18,717 nt of DNA, taken from contig JAGXLQ010000007.1 in assembly GCA_018334595.1 (NCBI GenBank), forward strand, positions 1-18,717, written 5' to 3'. Numbering within the stretch: position 1 is the first letter of the stretch; each line of letters begins with the position of its first letter. The stretch comes from Candidatus Bipolaricaulota bacterium (lineage in GTDB: Bacteria; Bipolaricaulota; Bipolaricaulia; M55B111). Under the pieces are notes generated by a model. The model was not told where the DNA came from. It saw only the letters and a list, made by a program, of their open reading frames with translations, and made no database searches. Shown here one piece after another: positions 1-6,190 of the stretch. The position numbers were made by a program, and so were the translations under genes.

Positions 1-76
1 CACAACCCAAAAAGCACAGGAAAGCAGCAGCCCAGAAAGACCAGAAAAGGGTTAAGACCATCGCAGCAACTGTCAT
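1..76 (-). CDS. 5' fragment of a membrane or exported protein (partial)
   Basis: Only the first 25 codons lie in the window. The ATG at 76 follows a near-perfect Shine-Dalgarno (AAAGGAGGT, plus-strand 84-92) and a strong promoter at 111-139. The peptide starts MTVAAMVLTLFWSFWAAAFL and stays hydrophobic to the window edge, so it is either a signal peptide or a first membrane helix. It lacks the Lys/Arg-rich start of a classical signal peptide, which slightly favours a membrane anchor. The family cannot be named from this fragment. It lies downstream of the tRNA-His gene on the same strand but has its own promoter. Confidence 0.7.
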   Translation of the reverse strand, partial: MTVAAMVLTLFWSFWAAAFLCFLGC

Positions 77-110
77 AGGAACTACCTCCTTTGGACTTTG
101 ACTCAACATT

Positions 111-139
111 AATATACATCGAATTATTGAATCTGTCAA
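111..139 (-). promoter_or_regulatory. Sigma-70-type promoter for the left-edge gene
   Basis: On the minus strand the sequence reads TTGACA (plus 134-139), 17 nt, then TATATT (plus 111-116). The -35 is a consensus match and the -10 differs at one base. Transcription would start near 104, giving a leader of about 30 nt before the ATG at 76. A short inverted repeat (CTGTC/GACAG, 133-150) overlaps the -35; it is too short to call an operator. Confidence 0.85.
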
Positions 140-168
140 GTATTAGACAGGTGGGGGGAAGAGAGTAG

Positions 169-244
169 TGGGAGGAGCGACGGGAATCGAACCCGCAACA
201 ACTGGGACCACAACCCAGTGCTCTGCCTTTGAGCTACGCTCCTC
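169..244 (-). tRNA. tRNA-His (GTG anticodon)
   Basis: The minus strand folds as a full cloverleaf. The acceptor is AGGAGCG/CGCTCCT, the anticodon arm CTGGG-TTGTGGT-CCCAG gives GTG, and the T arm is GCGGG-TTCGATT-CCCGT. An extra 5' G (position 244) faces C73 (172), the G-1:C73 pair that is the identity mark of tRNA-His. The 3' CCA is encoded (171-169). It is the last of four tRNAs transcribed leftwards. Confidence 0.97.
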
Positions 245-251
245 ACGAAAG

Positions 252-325
252 CGCGCCTGGGAGGATTCGAACCCCCGACTTGCGGCTTAGAAGGCCGCTG
301 CTCTGTCCAGCTGAGCTACAGGCGC
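252..325 (-). tRNA. tRNA-Arg (TCT anticodon)
   Basis: Cloverleaf on the minus strand: acceptor GCGCCTG/CAGGCGC, anticodon arm GCGGC-CTTCTAA-GCCGC giving TCT, and T arm GGGGG-TTCGAAT-CCTCC with one G-T pair. The discriminator is G (252). Unlike the other three tRNAs in this cluster, CCA is not encoded (CTT follows), so it must be added by a nucleotidyltransferase. Seven nt separate it from tRNA-His. Confidence 0.97.
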
Positions 326-331
326 CTGCCT

Positions 332-406
332 TGGAGCGGAAGACGGGAATCGAACCCGCAGCCCCTGGCTTGGAAGGCCAGTGCTCTACCGTTGAGCTAC
401 TCCCGC
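332..406 (-). tRNA. tRNA-Gly (TCC anticodon)
   Basis: Cloverleaf on the minus strand: acceptor GCGGGAG/CTTCCGC (one G-T pair), anticodon arm CTGGC-CTTCCAA-GCCAG giving TCC, and T arm GCGGG-TTCGATT-CCCGT. The discriminator is T (335) and CCA is encoded (334-332). Six nt upstream of tRNA-Arg. Confidence 0.97.
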
Positions 407-416
407 AATTGTAGTC

Positions 417-494
417 TGGTCGGAGAGGCCGGATTCGAACCGGCGGCCTCAGCGTCCCGAACGCTGCGCGCTGGCCAAGCTGCGCTACTCTCCG
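417..494 (-). tRNA. tRNA-Pro (CGG anticodon)
   Basis: Cloverleaf on the minus strand: acceptor CGGAGAG/CTCTCCG, anticodon arm CAGCG-TTCGGGA-CGCTG giving CGG, and T loop TTCGAAT. The discriminator is A and CCA is encoded (419-417). It is the first tRNA of the cluster, directly downstream of a promoter at 510-538. Confidence 0.97.
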
Positions 495-509
495 GGACAA
501 TTGCCCAAT

Positions 510-538
510 ATTATAACCAGAAGTCAGTGATTATCCAA
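510..538 (-). promoter_or_regulatory. Promoter of the tRNA cluster
   Basis: The minus strand reads TTGGAT (plus 533-538), 17 nt, then a consensus TATAAT (plus 510-515). The predicted start is about 8 nt before tRNA-Pro. The promoter lies in the 74-nt gap after nusB, so the tRNAs can be made independently of the upstream operon. No clear terminator was seen between nusB and this promoter. Confidence 0.75.
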
Positions 539-568
539 CCTTGAAAGGGGAAAATAGGTAAACGAAGG

Positions 569-967
569 TCAGCTTTCTTGCTTTTTCCAGAGCTTATCGA
601 GAATGCCGTTGATAAACTTTGGCGCGTTTTCCGTCCCGTAATCTTTTGAGAGCTCAATGGCCTCGTTAATTACAACCTCTACAGGTGTCTGGCGATAATA
701 GATAAGCTCGTAAATTGCCATCCTTAAGATGTTTCTATCCAGCACGGCAAGCCTTTCTACTTTCCAGCCCCTGGTGAAGTTGGTGATCAACTCGTCTATC
801 TCTTCTCTTTTCTCCAGGGTCCCGTAGAAAATGTTCTCGATGAAACTCTTCTGGTCGCCTAGGTCCTCCCCGGAAAAGTCATCAGCGCCCTTACCCACTT
901 CCCTGTTGATGAATTCTTTTCTATAGAGGGCCTTTAGGATTATTTCTCTCGCTTGCCGTCTCTGCAT
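569..967 (-). CDS. nusB: Transcription antitermination factor NusB
   Basis: A 132-residue all-helical NusB protein, the usual size. NusB pairs with NusE (ribosomal protein S10) on boxA RNA and supports antitermination of rRNA operons. The family signature is clear in the C-terminal half: ERLAVLDRNILRMAIYEL at about residues 71-88, then a P-V-E-V-V-INEA-IELSK-Y stretch and FINGILDKLWK near the end. The N-terminal QRRQAREIILKALY matches the RNA-binding arginine-rich helix. The ATG at 967 lies 6 nt past the end of the DUF2273 gene and has no strong Shine-Dalgarno of its own, so coupled translation is likely. It is the last gene of the efp-asp23-amaP-DUF2273-nusB group, a gene order familiar from Bacillota. 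Confidence 0.96.
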   Translation of the reverse strand: MQRRQAREIILKALYRKEFINREVGKGADDFSGEDLGDQKSFIENIFYGTLEKREEIDELITNFTRGWKVERLAVLDRNILRMAIYELIYYRQTPVEVVINEAIELSKDYGTENAPKFINGILDKLWKKQES

Positions 968-973
968 CGCCGG

Positions 974-1168
974 TCATTCAAAGAACAGGGAGAAAAGTTC
1001 TCTAAGTTTGGCCTTGACCTGTTGACCCGCCTCGATGTACATTCCAACAAGGTAACCGAGTAAGCTAAGACCAATGATAAGTAGAACGAGTTTCCAGTTT
1101 AGAAATATAAACAGAAGAGCAATGACAAAACCTACGAGAGCCCCAACTACTCGGGTGCTAATATTCAT
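974..1168 (-). CDS. DUF2273 small integral membrane protein
   Basis: A 64-residue protein with two close membrane segments (about residues 6-24 and 26-44) and a short charged amphipathic tail. Size, topology and place between amaP and nusB fit the DUF2273 family, whose members are encoded with Asp23/AmaP cell-envelope stress proteins; the molecular role is not established. The ATG at 1168 sits inside the last codons of amaP (11-nt overlap), so the two are probably translationally coupled. The identification rests on context as much as on sequence, since the protein is short and hydrophobic. Confidence 0.8.
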   Translation of the reverse strand: MNISTRVVGALVGFVIALLFIFLNWKLVLLIIGLSLLGYLVGMYIEAGQQVKAKLRELFSLFFE

Positions 1169-1775
1169 CGTTATCTCCCTCTAGTCTAACCTTTTCAGAA
1201 TCTTCCTCCGTGGGAACTTCACCTTCGTGTTCTTTCTCCGGTGTTTCTGGCTTGGATTGAATACCTCGAGTATAAAAATCCACCCTCCCCACGGTTAAGC
1301 CCGTTCTTTCGTGTATTTCTTTTCGCAGAACGTTTTGTACCTCTTCCCCAAGTTTTCCGATGTCCGACTTCGACTCGACCTTTGCTTTTATGGAAATATG
1401 GATACCGTCAGTTGACTGGGTAAGGGTCGTGGTAAACGAGGGTAATTCCAGTTCGTTTTTCAGGATCTCGTAAACCAGCTCCTTAACGGCGTAGCTTGAG
1501 ATGTTGATGTCTCCGAACTCGCTCTCCTGAACAAATGACTTGTTCCTCCGGAACAGGACGATGAAGCTACGCACGAAATAGAACCCCACTACAGCAGACA
1601 TACTACCCATCCCGTAGAAGAGAAGAACTCCAATTCTGCTGTGCAGGAACGAACTCACGTTGTAATTGTCGAAGAATCCGAACGCGTAACTGATAAAACC
1701 TAACGCAACAAGGAGCCAAATTAACGCAAAGAGAAAATAGAAAAATAACAATGACTTGTTCTTTAAGCTGTTCAC
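1158..1775 (-). CDS. amaP: Alkaline shock response membrane anchor protein AmaP
   Basis: A 205-residue protein that tethers Asp23-family proteins to the cytoplasmic membrane. Residues 8-29 and about 47-70 are membrane helices. After a basic linker (FRRNKS), residues 85-170 form an Asp23-like domain (GDINISSYAVKELVYEIL... GIHISIKAKV... LRKEIHERTGLTVGRVDFYTRGI). The last 35 residues are very acidic and probably disordered. It starts with GTG at 1775, chosen because GAGGAG lies just upstream and nothing upstream in this frame looks family-like; the Shine-Dalgarno overlaps the asp23 stop region, which suggests coupled translation. It lies between asp23 and DUF2273, as is usual for AmaP. Confidence 0.88.
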   Translation of the reverse strand: MNSLKNKSLLFFYFLFALIWLLVALGFISYAFGFFDNYNVSSFLHSRIGVLLFYGMGSMSAVVGFYFVRSFIVLFRRNKSFVQESEFGDINISSYAVKELVYEILKNELELPSFTTTLTQSTDGIHISIKAKVESKSDIGKLGEEVQNVLRKEIHERTGLTVGRVDFYTRGIQSKPETPEKEHEGEVPTEEDSEKVRLEGDNDEY

Positions 1776-1780
1776 GGGTA

Positions 1781-2158
1781 TTACTCCTCGAGTTCTTCGA
1801 GCTCTTCTTCCCCCTCAAACATCAAGGCGGCGACGTTGACGTTTACTTCGCTAACCGATAGGCCGGTCATCTCCTCGACATCTTGCTTTATCTTCTGTTG
1901 AACGTTTTCAGCAGTTGTATGTACGGGGTAGCCGTACTTGACTGCGATATTTACGTTTACTTTTACGTGCCCATCCTCAAGTTCGGTCTCCACAGTCTGG
2001 CTGTTACTTCGTTTGAAAACCGAGGATATCCCCGACTGGCTGTCCGTTTCCTCCAAGCCGTCTATCTCCGAAGCCGCCACTGCGGCAATCGAGGTTATAA
2101 CGTCCTTTGAAATCTCAATTTCTCCAAGCCCCATTGTTGATTTGAATTCTTCTACCAT
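1781..2158 (-). CDS. Asp23/Gls24 family envelope stress response protein
   Basis: A 125-residue soluble protein of the Asp23/Gls24 family, which forms membrane-proximal layers anchored by AmaP and is linked to cell-wall stress. Visible family features are the N-terminal GEIEISKDVITSIAAVAASEIDG, the central KVNVNIAVKYGYPVHTTAENVQ and the C-terminal EEMTGLSVSEVNVNVAALMF. The frame is open further upstream (to 2329), but the ATG at 2158 has a good Shine-Dalgarno (GGAGGGGGAACTT), fits the family N terminus and avoids overlap with efp. The C-terminal tail is almost all Glu and Leu. The efp stop is about 50 nt upstream, so the genes are likely co-transcribed. Confidence 0.92.
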   Translation of the reverse strand: MVEEFKSTMGLGEIEISKDVITSIAAVAASEIDGLEETDSQSGISSVFKRSNSQTVETELEDGHVKVNVNIAVKYGYPVHTTAENVQQKIKQDVEEMTGLSVSEVNVNVAALMFEGEEELEELEE

Positions 2159-2210
2159 AAGTTCCCCCTCCGCTTGGGGTTGTTGATTCCTGCGCCAACG
2201 ACGTTGGCAG

Positions 2211-2771
2211 CTATACCTTCTCCACGTATTTCCCTGATCTCGTGTCCACCTTGACAATTGTGCCTTTCTTGATGAAAAGGGGCACCTGAATCTCCAGGCC
2301 GGTTTCAAGCGTAGCGGGTTTTTCTCCACCTGAAACGGTGTTGCCTTTTATACCTGGTTTCGTCGTCTCTATTTCCAGGTTAACAAATGTTGGCAACTCG
2401 ATGGAAATCAACCTGCCGTCGTGGAACAAGCCCTTTACTCCGAGGTTGTCTTTTAGGTATTTTACTTTATTGCCCAATTTATCTTCAAGGATTTGAAATT
2501 GGCTATAATCCGATTCATCCATAAAGTAGTAACTTTCCCCGGAACTGTAGAGGAATCTAAGTGACCGTTTCTCCAGGTAGGCTTTCTGGATATCTTCGTT
2601 TCCTTTGACTGTTCTTTGAAATACTTTCCCCGTATCGAGAGATTTTAGCTTCACCCGGGCAAACGCGTCGCCTCTTCCCCTCTTCGAATGCTCGTACTGG
2701 ACTACACGAAACAGCTCTCCTTCGTATTTTACTGTCATTCCCTTGGATATATCAGATGCGGAAAGCCCCAA
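2211..2771 (-). CDS. efp: Translation elongation factor P
   Basis: A 186-residue EF-P with the usual three beta-barrel domains. It binds the ribosome near the E site and relieves stalling at polyproline. Domain I holds the tip loop SKRGRGDAFAR (residues 29-39), domain II includes YYFMDESDYSQFQI, and domain III ends VKVDTRSGKYVEKV. The tip residue, a modified Lys in E. coli (K34), is Arg here (R33). The start is a TTG at 2771 preceded by GGAGG (plus 2781-2785) at 9-nt spacing; no ATG or GTG sits at the family N terminus. It is the first gene of the leftward cluster and diverges from the flavoprotein at 2904. I could not pick a clear promoter for it in the 132-nt gap. Confidence 0.96.
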   Translation of the reverse strand: MGLSASDISKGMTVKYEGELFRVVQYEHSKRGRGDAFARVKLKSLDTGKVFQRTVKGNEDIQKAYLEKRSLRFLYSSGESYYFMDESDYSQFQILEDKLGNKVKYLKDNLGVKGLFHDGRLISIELPTFVNLEIETTKPGIKGNTVSGGEKPATLETGLEIQVPLFIKKGTIVKVDTRSGKYVEKV

Positions 2772-2819
2772 TAAACCTCACCTCCAAATTGGTCAACCTA
2801 TTAAGCAGTTTTAATACTA

Positions 2820-2834
2820 TTGAACCAGGTTCAA
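2820..2834. promoter_or_regulatory. Perfect 7-1-7 inverted repeat, candidate operator
   Basis: TTGAACCAGGTTCAA is a perfect palindrome of seven base pairs around one central base. It covers the -35 element of the candidate rightward promoter for the flavoprotein gene and lies about 50 nt upstream of the efp start on the other strand. A dimeric repressor or redox regulator bound here could control one or both genes. The regulator is unknown and none is encoded in the window. Confidence 0.5.
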
Positions 2835-2848
2835 CTCTATATTATTAT
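2820..2848 (+). promoter_or_regulatory. Promoter for the flavoprotein gene
   Basis: TTGAAC (2820-2825), 17 nt, then TATTAT (2843-2848). The predicted start is near 2855, leaving a leader of about 50 nt before the ATG at 2904. The -35 is half of the palindrome at 2820-2834. Confidence 0.6.
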
Positions 2849-2903
2849 AACCATACCAGAGCAAGATATCATACTAGAACAGCTCAAAAAGAGAGGGATA
2901 TAT

Positions 2904-3842
2904 ATGAACCAGAACAAGGTATACGACATGATTGTGGTAGGAGGAGGGCCTGCCGCCCATTCAGCTTCCCTATATTCTAGAAGGAAAGAATTGGATACAT
3001 TGATGGTCGCCAAGGAAGAGGGCGGACAGTTATTATACTCAAGCGAGATCGATAACTACCTGGGAATATCCGACGTAGAGGCGTTTGACTTGGTTAAGAA
3101 ATTCCGCAATCACGTGGACAAGTACGGCGTGGAAAAGCTGGATGATGAGGTCTTGAAGGTCGAAAAGAACGAGGGGTTGTTAGAGTTAGCAACGGAGAAG
3201 AACGCCACGCTAAGGGCGAGGACTGTTGTCATCGCTACGGGTGCGAAGTGGAGGAAGTTGGACGTTCCCGGTGAAGAGGAGTTCACCGGAAAGGGGCTGA
3301 GTTACTGTACTACCTGCGACGGCCCCCTGTATGCTAACGCTGACGTGGCAATAATTGGTGGGGGCAACTCCGCGTTTGAGGGGATAATCGACATGCTTCC
3401 AATCGCTAACAGAATAGTGAACGTAGATATTGCCCCGGAGCCAATCGCCGACCCGGTTCTCCAGAGACATGTCGAAAACTCCGAGCACATGGGTGACCTC
3501 GAGTTTAAGGGATATTATGGTCACGAGATAGTTGAAATTCTCGGAGACGACATGGTCACCGGCTTGAAGATTAGAGAGGTGGAGACCGAGGAAGAAAAAA
3601 CGGTAGACGTGGAGGGAATATTTGTTGAGATAGGTTTAATTCCCAACTCCCAGTTGGTGGGTGATTTAGTTGAGATCAACGACGCCGGCGAGGTAGTGGT
3701 CAATTGTGAGAGCAAGACAAGCGTTGACGGACTGTTCGCCGCCGGGGACGTAACTAACGTGCCGGAAAAACAGATTATCATTGCCGCCGGAGAAGGGGCC
3801 AAGGCTGCGTTAGGAGCCTACCGCTACCTCATTCACCAGTAG
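2904..3842 (+). CDS. TrxB/AhpF-like pyridine nucleotide-disulfide flavoprotein, probably NADH-dependent
   Basis: A 312-residue reductase that passes electrons from a pyridine nucleotide through FAD to a redox-active disulfide (CTTC, C135 and C138), and so to thioredoxin- or glutaredoxin-like partners. FAD-binding GGGPAAHSAS is at residues 13-22, the nucleotide-binding GGGNSAFEG at 152-160, and the second FAD motif FAAGDV at 278-283. After the nucleotide motif the HRR...R set of NADPH-dependent TrxB is missing. Instead it reads NVDIAPEPIADPVLQ, close to the NADH-dependent AhpF core, and the C terminus (FVEIGLIPN, KQIIIAAGEGAKAALGAYRYLI) is also AhpF-like. It lacks AhpF's N-terminal thioredoxin-fold domains, so it needs a separate carrier. 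The ATG at 2904 follows GAGAGGG; upstream in-frame codons, including the ATG at 2820, lie in the promoter. No peroxiredoxin or thioredoxin gene is nearby. Confidence 0.85.
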   Translation: MNQNKVYDMIVVGGGPAAHSASLYSRRKELDTLMVAKEEGGQLLYSSEIDNYLGISDVEAFDLVKKFRNHVDKYGVEKLDDEVLKVEKNEGLLELATEKNATLRARTVVIATGAKWRKLDVPGEEEFTGKGLSYCTTCDGPLYANADVAIIGGGNSAFEGIIDMLPIANRIVNVDIAPEPIADPVLQRHVENSEHMGDLEFKGYYGHEIVEILGDDMVTGLKIREVETEEEKTVDVEGIFVEIGLIPNSQLVGDLVEINDAGEVVVNCESKTSVDGLFAAGDVTNVPEKQIIIAAGEGAKAALGAYRYLIHQ

Positions 3843-3867
3843 AGGTATGAGCTGAACGGAATGGTTG

Positions 3868-3895
3868 GTGATTCCCCGGGTTACCGGGGAATCAC
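3868..3895. terminator. Bidirectional hairpin between convergent operons
   Basis: GTGATTCCCCGG, loop GTTA, then CCGGGGAATCAC: a perfect 12-bp GC-rich stem. It sits 25 nt after the flavoprotein stop and 1 nt after the atpD stop (TAA at 3899-3897). The rightward side is followed by TTTACTTCTCTC, a weak pyrimidine tract. The leftward side has no U run. It probably terminates or protects both transcripts. Confidence 0.75.
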
Positions 3896-3896
3896 T

Positions 3897-5297
3897 TTAC
3901 TTCTCTCTCTGTTTCTTTACGTCTTCGATTCCACCCTGCATGTAGAAGGCCTGTTCGGGTACGTCGTCCATTTCTCCCTCTACGATTGCTTCAAAGCCCT
4001 CGATAGTGTCATCAATCTCCACGTACTTACCCTCTCGACCGGTAAACTGAGACGCCACCGAGAACGGCTGGCTCAAGAACCTTTGAATTTTTCTTGCCCG
4101 CTGCACGGTAACCTTGTCTTCTTCGGACAATTCGTCCATTCCCATGATGGCAATAATGTCCTGCAGGTCTTCGAACCTCTGCAGGGCTTGCAGGACCCTC
4201 TGGGCTACGTCGTAGTGTCTGTTGTCAATTAGGTGGGGATCCAGCATAGACGAGTCAGAATCGAGCGGGTCAACGGCCGGGTATAGCCCCTTTTCGGCAA
4301 TCGATCTGGAAAGAGTAATCGTCGCGTCCAGGTGCGAGAAGACCGTTGCTGGTGCCGGGTCGGTTAGGTCGTCTGCGGGGACGTACACCGCCTGTACAGA
4401 AGTGATCGAGCCCTTCTGTGTAGAAGTGATCCTCTCCTGAAGTTCGCTCATCTCGGTTGCTAGGGTTGGTTGGTAGCCGACCTCGGACGGCATGCGTCCA
4501 AGCAGAGCCGATACCTCGGAGCCGGCCTGTGCGAACCGGAAGATGTTGTCGATGAAGAGGAGGACGTCGGTCGATTCCTCGTCACGGAAGTACTCCGCCA
4601 GGGTTACCCCCGAAAGCCCAACCCTAAACCGGGCGCCGGGTGGTTCGTTCATCTGGCCGTAAACGAGTGCCGTGTTGTCGATTACGCCCGATTCCTTCAT
4701 CTCAAGCCAGAGGTCGTTTCCCTCCCTCGTTCGTTCGCCGACACCGGAGAATACGGAATACCCCTCGTGTTCGTAACCGATTGAGCGGATTAATTCCATG
4801 ATAAGGACCGTCTTCCCTACACCAGCGCCACCGAACAGGCCGATCTTTCCCCCTCCGGGAAAGGGGGCCAGCAGGTCGATTACTTTTATTCCTGTCTCGA
4901 ATATTCGGTCCTCCGTGGATTGGCTGGTCAGATCGGGTGCCGGTCTGTGTATTGAGAACTCCTGATTTACGTCCGGTGGATCCATTTCGTCTATCGGGTT
5001 ACCGGTTAGGTCAAACATCCTGCCCAGGGTTTCCTTCCCAACTGGTACCTTGATGGGCGCACCAGTATTAAAGATTGGGCCGCCACGGCGTAATCCGTCC
5101 GTAGAATCCATGGCGATTGCCCTAACTTCCTTGTCCCCCAGGTGTTTTGCTACCTCCAGAACCAAATCTCCTCCCTTGCGCTCAACTACGAGTGCGTTGT
5201 TGACCGCAGGAACGCCATCCTCATTCTTGAATCTGGCATCTACCACTGCACTCTTTATCTCAGTTATCTTGCCCTCGCTTTCGTAATTATCCCTCAT
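3897..5297 (-). CDS. atpD: ATP synthase F1 subunit beta
   Basis: The 466-residue catalytic subunit of the F1 head, full length for the family. The Walker A motif GGAGVGKT is at residues 156-163, the GERTREGNDLW segment with the catalytic Glu begins at 187, Walker B LLFID is at 246-250, and the DELSEED hinge is intact at 388-394. The ATG at 5297 has AGAGGTGAACC upstream and lies 17 nt after atpG. It is the last gene of the operon: the stop is followed at once by the terminator hairpin at 3868-3895. An epsilon gene (atpC), which normally follows atpD, is absent here. Confidence 0.98.
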   Translation of the reverse strand: MRDNYESEGKITEIKSAVVDARFKNEDGVPAVNNALVVERKGGDLVLEVAKHLGDKEVRAIAMDSTDGLRRGGPIFNTGAPIKVPVGKETLGRMFDLTGNPIDEMDPPDVNQEFSIHRPAPDLTSQSTEDRIFETGIKVIDLLAPFPGGGKIGLFGGAGVGKTVLIMELIRSIGYEHEGYSVFSGVGERTREGNDLWLEMKESGVIDNTALVYGQMNEPPGARFRVGLSGVTLAEYFRDEESTDVLLFIDNIFRFAQAGSEVSALLGRMPSEVGYQPTLATEMSELQERITSTQKGSITSVQAVYVPADDLTDPAPATVFSHLDATITLSRSIAEKGLYPAVDPLDSDSSMLDPHLIDNRHYDVAQRVLQALQRFEDLQDIIAIMGMDELSEEDKVTVQRARKIQRFLSQPFSVASQFTGREGKYVEIDDTIEGFEAIVEGEMDDVPEQAFYMQGGIEDVKKQREK

Positions 5298-5314
5298 GGT
5301 TCACCTCTCGTATA

Positions 5315-6190
5315 TTATTTTCCGCGGAGAGCTTCAGCCCCGCCGATAATATCGGCGATCTCCCTCGTAATTTGTTGCTGGCGAGCTTTGTTGTAAGCTA
5401 TCGTCAACTCGTCGATCAGTTCACTGGCGTTGTCGGTCGCATCTCTCATAGCCCTCCGTCTGATGGCGTGTTCGCTCGTCTTGGTATTTAAAAGTATCCA
5501 GTAGATCTTCTCGTAGAAGGCGGAGATAAGGAATTTGTCCAGTATCTCCTCCTCCTCCGGTTCGTAGAGGTATTCGTCAGAGGCGCTGGCGCTCGGGATG
5601 TCCTCCTCACCTTCTTTTGGCTCAACCGCCATCGGTAGAATTTTTTCTATTGTCAACTCCTGTTTGAGATCGGAGTAGAATTTCATGTAAATGACCCACA
5701 GTTCGGACATCTCTCCCCGGGAGAACCTTTCCGCCATCTCAGAGCCGATCTCCTCCGCATGTCTAAATTCGGGGTTAGTATAGAAGTCCACCCAACTCTT
5801 CTCCATTTGGCCCCAAGATCTAAAATACCTCTCGCCCTTGTCGCCAACCGTAAAGAGGGTGACCGTCTGGTCTTTTGAATTGATAAAGTCCCTTGTGGAC
5901 CTGTTTATATCGATCGTGTAGTTTCCTGCAAGGCCTCTATCAGAATTCAACGAAAGGCAACCAATCACGTCGGAACCGTTTCTCTCAAGCAGGGGGTGCT
6001 TAACCTCTTCGGAGCTACGCAACAACGTCCTTTTCTTTTCTGTGAGGGAGTTGTAATATGGTCTCGCATTGCTAATCTTCTTCTTTAGACTGGTTACTTT
6101 GGCCATGGCAATAGCGTTCATTGCCTTTGTTATTTGCTTTATATCCGATATGTTGGCTATTCTACTCTTTACTTCCCTCGCCTTCGGCAT
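5315..6190 (-). CDS. atpG: ATP synthase F1 subunit gamma
   Basis: A 291-residue central stalk protein that turns inside the alpha3beta3 head and couples it to the c ring. The N-terminal helix (MPKAREVKSRIANISDIKQI, then TKAMNAIAMAKV) and the C-terminal helix (RRAMRDATDNASELIDELTI...QQQITREIADIIGGAEAL) form the conserved coiled coil. Between residues 190 and 215 there is an acidic stretch (EPKEGEEDIPSASASDEYLYEPEEEE) without a clear counterpart in better-known gammas. The ATG at 6190 is within the last codons of atpA (29-nt overlap) and has GGGGGAG just upstream, so translation is likely coupled. Confidence 0.96.
   Translation of the reverse strand: MPKAREVKSRIANISDIKQITKAMNAIAMAKVTSLKKKISNARPYYNSLTEKKRTLLRSSEEVKHPLLERNGSDVIGCLSLNSDRGLAGNYTIDINRSTRDFINSKDQTVTLFTVGDKGERYFRSWGQMEKSWVDFYTNPEFRHAEEIGSEMAERFSRGEMSELWVIYMKFYSDLKQELTIEKILPMAVEPKEGEEDIPSASASDEYLYEPEEEEILDKFLISAFYEKIYWILLNTKTSEHAIRRRAMRDATDNASELIDELTIAYNKARQQQITREIADIIGGAEALRGK

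Noticed and set aside
229..500. Open frames on both strands across the tRNA cluster
   Set aside because: They lie entirely in four well-folded tRNAs and their spacers; the peptides are translations of tRNA sequence.
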